From Panagrolaimus kolymaensis (taxonomy: Eukaryota; Nematoda; Chromadorea; Rhabditida; Panagrolaimidae), in assembly GCA_028622995.1 (NCBI GenBank), contig JAJQJQ010000034.1, forward strand, positions 434,001-498,000: a DNA stretch of 64,000 nt, read 5' to 3'. This document shows positions 57,758 through 64,000 of this stretch, in pieces. Position numbers and translations under genes: made by a program. Position 1 is the first letter of the stretch. Each line of letters begins with the position of its first letter. The notes under the pieces are model-generated. The model was not told the DNA's origin and made no database searches. It worked only from the letters and a program-made list of their open reading frames with translations.

Positions 57758-60230
57758 TCATTTTGTTGGAGTAGTTATTGTCGCTCCTCCTGAAGAGCTT
57801 TCATCTTCAATTTCGATTCTGGGTTTTTTCATTCGACTTTGAGTGGAACGATATGTTCGAGAATTATAAGCATGCGGGGATAACCGATTGGGTGAATTTA
57901 ATTGAATTGTAGGTGTTGGACTCGCTGCACCTGTTAATGGACTAGCTGCGCCTTGCATTCTTCGATATCGCCTGCCTCGAATGCTTCCACGAATGCTACC
58001 AATAAATTTTCGAAGGGATTTAGTTCGCTTTAATGCACCTTCCCCACGGAAAAACCCCCACACTTTAGCTGAATGTTGGCCTAAATCCATTTTTTATAGA
58101 AATTTAATCTTTTTTTAAATAAAAAATTGCAAACCTTCTGGTTTATCCATTTTAGATTGGACATTTAAAAGCCAAACAAAAAAGAATACTGTAACAATAA
58201 GAGTCAAAAAATTAATGGAAGTAAAAAATTGTGGTCCAAAAGTATTAAGCACCTGCAAAAAAGAAAAAAGAGGGATTAAAGTTTTGTATTTAAAAATAGA
58301 AATTTTTGTTTACCAAAGTCAAAAGATATGGTGACACTAAAGGCGCAAAGAAAAATCCGCTTATGAGTATGCTTACATGATTTTCTGAAAAATTAATTCT
58401 GTGAAAATACAAATCCTATTTTTTTCGAATCAAAATAAACATACGTGATTGCCTCCCAATATATAAAGTTAAAGATGGAAGAATCATAGAAAAACCAAAT
58501 CCATATAAAGCGCTGGAGATTAATCGAGTAGGCTCGAATGAATATACGCAAACTGAAACTCCACAGAGTACCTGGAAAAAAATGGTAGGAATAAACAACC
58601 AAAAAACTTGAGATTTATGAGTGGAACGATGATTAATTTTTTGTTTTTGCAAAAAAGAAAATACGAAAAAATTAATTAAAATTGCAGAATTAAAAATGTA
58701 ATAACAAAAAAAGAAGGGGATGATTAGCTTATTTAATCAACGACACTTTGGGCGGCTACATATAAAATTGCTTTTATTTGGAGGAGCTTCAAATTGCTGT
58801 ATTTAATTATTTTTAATTTTAATTTTAAATTTAGAATTGTTGAAGGAGAAAAACAATTAACCTTTTTGACGTCATATTTAAGAACTTTTGTTATTTCAAA
58901 AAAATGTTAATTAAAAAAACTTACGAAACTAAGGGATAGGATAATATTATGTTCATTTTGTCGGCAAATTACTGTATACATAATTCGTCCAATGCAAAAA
59001 GAAGCCTGAAAAAAAATAATACTCATAAAAACAAGATTTATTGATTATTATTATTTTTTGAAGATTAATAATCTTACAGAAAACACGATAAAATAAAGGG
59101 GTAACATTTCACCTTTATTATATGAAAAAATAAAATATGGAAATACTTGAAAGAGGGCATTAGCAAAAAATCCAATCACTGAACAAAGGAATAATAATTT
59201 TTTTGCATGTTCATTTTCTTGTGCTGAAAGGAAAAAAATAATATTATAATTTTTTAATTAATTTTTATTTTTTTATTATTAAATTGCAATTTACCAATAT
59301 CATTATAAATTTCTTCATTTGTGTTTTGGGATTTCCATAAAGTGAATAAAGGATAAAGGGATGAAGCCTATAAAGTTAAAAGAAAATAAAAAAATAGTGA
59401 ATAGAAAATGAATGAGTAATCATCGCACTCACTTGAAACGCGGAAGAAATAGCTAAAATAATTGAAGATGAATATCGAGAATGAACCCCCATTGGAATAA
59501 TTTCTGGACCATTATAATCATAATAAATTGGCTCCCGGGAATTTCGTTGTTTTGAATCATTTTTTGAGGAAGTTGTTTCATTGCTTGAAATTATTGTTGA
59601 ACAAATAAATATTCCGCCTGCGCAACAAGCATAAATGATTGAAATCAATAAATTTTTTTGTGCGACATTTACATTTTTGAGAGATAACTTTATCAACGTT
59701 GAAAATATTGCTCCATAACAAAATCCAATACAAAATAAAAGAAATATTGGAATGTAAAATACATCGACGACGGAGAGAATACATTGGAAAATAAATCTTA
59801 CGGTAGCCAAAATAAATAACAATAACCAATTATTTATTCTAAAAAATAATAAATTTTAAACTTTTAACAAAATCAATTTGTTTTTTTCTCTTTGTTGTAA
59901 TTTTTTCTGTTTTTCTTCTAACTGGAAAAATAAAGGATAAGAAGATGTACTTACTTTGTCCGTAAAAAAGCATCGGCAACAGTACCCAAAAAAGCTGAAC
60001 CACTAAGGCTTAAAATAGCTATGCTTAAAGGTAAACCCGTGAAAGTTTGATGCGAATAAAAAATTAAATATGTACAATCAAATCCCAAGCATACAGCTTG
60101 CAAAGAAAAAACATATAACATTTTAATATTCGGTGCCAGCTCATTCCTAAAATTTTAATTACTGAAAAATAAAAACTCAAGTAAAATTTTAAACCTACCA
60201 AAAAACAGTTTGACCAGAAGATTCTGCCAT
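57758..60230 (-). CDS. Major facilitator superfamily membrane protein, possibly UNC-93-like
   Basis: This is a multi-exon gene for a polytopic membrane protein. The start MAESSGQTVFW (60230) sits one base after TTTTTTTGAAG. Hydrophobic segments recognisable in order include NIKMLYVFSLQAVCLGFDCT, TGLPLSIAILSLSGSAFLGT, WLLLFILATVRFIFQC, IPIFLLFCIGFCYGAIFSTL, then NLLISIIYACCAGGIFICST, a hydrophilic loop with NETTSSKNDSKQRN, LLLLCSVIGFFANALFQVF, LYFIVFSASFCIGRIMYT, and near the end LISSALYGFGFSMILPSLTL and NFLTLIVTVFFFVWLLN. The cytosolic C-terminal tail is very basic (FIGSIRGSIRGRRYRRMQ) and Ser/Thr-rich, ending TTPTK. About a dozen segments indicate an MFS fold. The family within MFS is not certain. 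Confidence 0.6.
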
Positions 60231-61490
60231 CCTTCAAAAAAAAATAAATTTTATTTTTTATTTTTATTTTAAAAAATGAGTTTTTTTTCTTTCTCTCTTA
60301 CCTTTATCAATTCAAAAAAGGCATAATAAAAAATATGAACAACAACATCGAAGCCGGATGAAGATTAAAGCAAGCCACCCAGCCGTCGCATGTGATAATA
60401 ATCCTTTACAAACAAAATATTACTATATTGCTCTTGAAGAAGAAAAAAATAATAAAGACAAAATCGAAGAAGACGTTTGACGAAAGAAATATATTTAAAA
60501 ATGAAAGTTGACGTGCTTAGAAAATGCAAAAAATAAAAATAAAAATAAACCTGATTTAGATTTAACAAAACAACAAATTTTAAGCAGCAAGCTTTAATAA
60601 AAAAAATGCACTCTCCTATTTGAAAGGAAATTAACTTTTTTACTTTATTTTATTTTGCCGTATAAATTTTATTTTCTTTTGTGAAAACAAATTGCAAGAC
60701 TCTGTTTCTTTTTTTCAAAGTTAAAGTAAAGTAATTTCCACCTGTGCTTGTTTTAGTTGTCCAAGTAACCTTCGATCGACCAATTATAGCTAAAGTTGCA
60801 TTCATTAAAGATGTTTAAACTTTAAAGAAGTCAAAATTAATATTTATTAATTGTTTAAAATTATTAAAAAAAAATGACGCATTTCCAGTATTATTTTTTC
60901 TTGCAGATGTGTTTGTTTCCGGTAATATTAGCCTTTGGTGCTTTAGAGGAACATCCGATTGGCTAATAATAATAAAAAAATCTGACCACTTTTTCAAAAA
61001 TTGATTTTAAACTTTAAAAAAGCAACCTTTTTTTCAGTTCAATTGTTTATAATTTTTTTTTATCTCGTGGTGCTTGTCCCGCTAACGTGGTTGCTTGCAT
61101 TTTTTTTTTTGTGACGGAAGGAAAGATTATTGTTAAAACTTTAACTTTTTTTTCTTCTCTTCTCTCACTTTGCTTGCGTTCAACAACGGCTTTTCCCATA
61201 TTCTTTTTTGTTTTGTTTCCGCGTGGTAGTGCTTGTTGCTCTTCTTCATTTTTTTGTTTCGACGCAATCATAAAACGTTTTGTTCTCGAACTCTTGGGTA
61301 AAAAGAAAGCAATTTCCCAACGCGACATTATTTCATTTTTTACTCTTTTTAAAAAACAATTTCAATCTTGCGAGCAAAAAGTTAGTTTGGTTATAAGCCG
61401 ATCATTTTTGTCGTACAACTTTTTATTATTATTTAACGGTTTAAATTATTGACAAAAACCATTTTTTAGTGAAAAAGATTTTATTAAACC
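60231..61490. other. Intergenic region between divergent genes
   Basis: This is 1.26 kb. A minus-strand frame 60650-60997, interrupted once by TAA, is discussed in the findings. An acceptor TTTTTTAG for the next gene is at 61462-61469. Otherwise it is AT-rich. Confidence 0.5.
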
Positions 61491-62769
61491 ATGTCCTTAA
61501 CTCCCAACAATGCATGTTTTTGCCCACAAATCAATCCTGGTTCAGATAATTCAATTATAAGTGGAACTCCAATAACAAGTGGACCAAATCTTTTGGCTGA
61601 TACACTTGGAGTATCACCTCGTTATCGACAGCTTGAGTGAGTTGGGGGAAAGAAAGAAATGAAAATAAATAAATAATCAAACTACGATTTTTCTTTTATT
61701 GTTACAAACGTCGTTTGTTTTTAGCACAGCTCGATGGCACTCAGCTGCTCACATATACCAAAGCAGTCGTTCACATTCACCCGTTCCATCGGCAGCCCCA
61801 CAATTTCCATTTTCTTTTGATGAAAGAGAAAATATGTGTTTAACCCCACAAAAATTATCTCAACAACTTTTAATGCAAGCTGGATTAAATAATATTGGGT
61901 TAGTTTCTTTCTTTTTTTTTTGTTGCCTTTTTTTGATTTTAATGAATGAAATTTTTTTAGTTCACCAATATCTTTAGAAGATATTGCTTCAATTAATCGT
62001 AAACGATATCGTGAGACAGGAGAACGAAAAGCTTTTAATGCTGAAGGAGGTCCATTGGAACTTGAAGCCATTGCAGCTGTTCACGAATTAAGCAGCGTCG
62101 TAAAATCTATAAGTGTTTCAGAAATTCTTCCTCGAACCTCAGAACTTATATTTGTGAACGTCAAAACAATGGAGGGCATGCCAAATGCTGTTTATTTAAT
62201 ATTTGAAATTTATATGTTTCTTTTATTTTTATAGACCATTCATACACACTCGAATTAACTATGAAAGGTTGGAGGGTTGCGTCACCACATACTGATTGTA
62301 TGAATGGAGATTATAAACAGGTATTTTTTTGTTTATAATCCTTCTCTCATTCATTTTTTTCGGATTAACATTGAAAAACAAAATATAAAAAACATATTTC
62401 ATATTTTTCTTATTTTTTGTTTATAGCTTGGGCTTCACACAAAATATTTTGAAAATGCTCGACAAGTCTTGGATGTCATTTCACCTGGGCATATTAATCA
62501 CTTCCACGATGTGTTATCCGATAGATTGAGACAATATGCAAGCAGTGAGGGAGAGCCAGATGAGGTAAGATTGTTTTTAAATATTTATAAAAAAAAGAAA
62601 GAAAAAACAATTTTCTTAGCAATTTTTATCACCATGTTGGTGTCAGAAACAAGAAGCTATCACTTTGACAGTGCCGTCTTCTTCGGCTTCTTCTTCGGAG
62701 AATACTACCAAAATTACTAGTCAACTTAAAATTGATGATTTACCTTTTCCATTTTCTGATGAAATTTAA
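61491..62769 (+). CDS. GSKIP: GSKIP-domain protein (GSK3-beta interaction domain, DUF727)
   Basis: The human protein GSKIP is a small A-kinase anchor that binds PKA and GSK3-beta. Exons begin 61491-61636, 61725 onward, and end 62769; total about 270 residues. The N-terminal half is Ser/Pro-rich (MSLTPNNACFCPQINPGSDN) and not part of the domain. The domain follows: LELEAIAAVHELSSVVKSIS, ILPRTSELIFVNVKTM, HSYTLELTMKGWRVASPHTD, KYFENARQVLDVISPGHINH and FHDVLSDRLRQYASSE. These align with GSKIP VVNDVLFAVNNM, YINVETKE, YCLELTEAGLKVV and [20 protein letters not shown]. The Leu/Phe-rich C-terminal helix is the GSK3-binding element. One intron appears to be GC-AG. A short acidic tail follows. Confidence 0.8.
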
Positions 62770-63233
62770 CAATAGAGCTTTTTTTCTTCTCACACCTAAC
62801 TAATTTTTTCTCAAATTTTTTTAGATTTAAAATGGTATATTCAAAGTAATTATTATTGACAGCTTACTTCGAACTTTTCCCCTTATTAATATGTATATTT
62901 AACTCATAATAATTCATAGAATATTTATACCCTTTAAAAACATTTTATTAACAATTACGGAATGTGCCTTTTTTACCTTGTGCTTCTTTAGATTTATTCC
63001 TGGTATTATTTTAAACGAAAATAAAATAATTTTCTGTACATTTGTTTAATTTTTTACACACATATTAGCAAAAAGATGGTAAAAAATAATTTGTCTAACT
63101 ATGATATTTGTCCAGGGTTAAAAAAATAATGTAACTTTATTTACAGTAATTTTACAAGGCATTATCAATAGCAAAATAAATATTTTAATGGCATTCAATG
63201 AGAAAATTATTCAGGTGTCAAAACTTCTTCAGT
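62770..63233. other. Intergenic between convergent genes
   Basis: This is 464 bp of AT-rich sequence with AATAAA motifs and no gene. Confidence 0.6.
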
Positions 63234-64000
63234 TTAATTTCCTAAAATTGATTTGAAATATTAATAAAATCTGATGGAAAAAATATAACGAGTCAAAGTT
63301 TTTTTTCATAGTTTGAACAAAGAATAATAAACACAAAATGCATTTTCAAAAAAAATATTATGGAAAGAAAAATTCTTACTTATTTCATTTTCCCATGGTT
63401 CAGGTGGCGGATATTCATCATAAAATCCTTTTAAAAGATCTACCTTTTTGAAAGGCAAAATTCTTTCAAAGTAAGCAAAATATGGTTGCATATGTTTGCC
63501 GAAAGCAAAACGAAGGCAAGCCAATGCCCAATTTTTAGACGCTTCTTCAACCGTCGCTCCATCTGTAAAAATTGTCATACCCATAAATTCAATATCGGTA
63601 TTTGGAATAATTTCAGGAATTTCATCGACATTGGCACTGAAAAACAAGAAACTATTTTATCTAAAAATGCCGTAAATATACGTACCAAGCTTTAACATGG
63701 GGAACAGGATCGTCCAAAAAATAAGCATCAAATTCATCTCGATTTTCACCAGATCTTCGTAAAATATCATTACAATATTCTCTACCCTTTCTGCTTCGTT
63801 GTTGAGCATGTAAATAAGGATAAAGTTCATTATTTTCATCAAGTTTATTTAGAAATAACCTTGCAACCGCTGTTTTTGCTTCTTGCTTTGTAGTGGCTTC
63901 AGCATAAAATTCTTGTCCTCGAAATAAGGCTGTAACACCAAAAAGTTTTGGATTACTGTCTTTAACTTCATCTTCTTTAATAAATTTCATTTGAGGCATT
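63234..64000 (-). CDS. Protein with one or two dsRNA-binding-domain-like modules (5' part outside window)
   Basis: The gene runs off the right edge, so the true start is not seen. The exon at the edge reads NPKLFGVTALFRGQEFYAEA, then TTKQEAKTAVARLFLNKL, matching the strand-strand-strand-helix of a dsRNA-binding domain with the Lys-containing KQEAK at the start of helix 2. A second, weaker copy follows: IEFMGMTIFTDGATVEEASK and NWALACLRFAFGKHMQPYF, which lacks the KKxAK lysines. The last exon is tiny: donor near 63376, stop at 63234, giving an end NEIRN; this is a guess. The remainder is acidic and unremarkable. I cannot tell which RNA-binding family it is. Confidence 0.6.

Noticed and set aside
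1..64000. tRNA genes, CRISPR arrays and bacterial-type operon signals
   Set aside because: I looked for B-box-like GGTTCGAATCC and regular spaced repeats and found none; a proper tRNA scan was not possible by eye.

Overview
The window is animal nuclear DNA, AT-rich and intron-dense, and most probably from a nematode. Introns are mostly 45-90 bp. They start with GTAAGT or GTTAGT and end in T-runs plus TTTTTAG or TTTTCAG. Many start codons sit 0-40 bases behind the same kind of acceptor with no upstream exon in view, as expected for spliced-leader trans-splicing. The gene content fits: a glutamate-gated-chloride-like channel, an HNF4-type nuclear receptor, an EFA-6 homologue, SSU-2, and several small secreted Cys-rich proteins. 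I cannot name the species.

Layout, left to right. 1-8.2 kb: the 3' part of an HNF4-like nuclear receptor (+), a divergent Cys-loop chloride channel (-), an unrecognised N-myristoylated protein carrying a TTAA-flanked MITE exactly at a splice acceptor (+), ciliary B9D2 (+), and a small secreted protein (-). 9.4-12.3 kb: succinyl-CoA ligase beta subunit SUCLG2 (-), head-to-head with an unrecognised gene. 12.8-23.1 kb, all minus strand: EFA6/PSD Arf exchange factor, mitochondrial HSD17B10, phosphorylase kinase beta (PHKB). 24.5-25.4 kb: DHRS4-like reductase (+).

28-31.3 kb: three secreted-protein genes (+), two of them paralogous. 31.7-34.6 kb: the nucleolar DEAD-box helicase DDX54 (-), with a tandem-repeat tail and a duplicated 3' end, head-to-head with an 86-residue gene. 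36.6-44.5 kb: SSUH2/SSU-2 and sphingomyelin synthase (+). 45.2-50.2 kb, minus strand: PGAP2, a Ly6-type GPI-anchored protein, V-ATPase subunit E, and a short secreted precursor that resembles an antimicrobial or neuropeptide precursor and has a second TTAA MITE in its 5' flank. 51-54.5 kb: a tandem pair of secreted fibrinogen-related genes whose N-terminal halves resemble the Notch-ligand MNNL domain. 57-64 kb: a small secreted protein (+), an MFS transporter (-), a GSKIP-domain protein (+), and the 3' part of a dsRNA-binding-domain gene (-).

The genes are not one pathway. Housekeeping metabolism (SUCLG2, HSD17B10, PHKB, V-ATPase E), signalling (nuclear receptor, chloride channel, EFA6, GSKIP) and secreted lineage-specific proteins are interspersed. 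The most interesting items are the MITE that appears to have regenerated a splice acceptor through its own TTAA duplication, the MNNL-like plus fibrinogen gene pair, the candidate amphipathic peptide precursor, and the divergent chloride channel. Exon joins were made by eye from frame and splice consensus, so boundaries are predictions.
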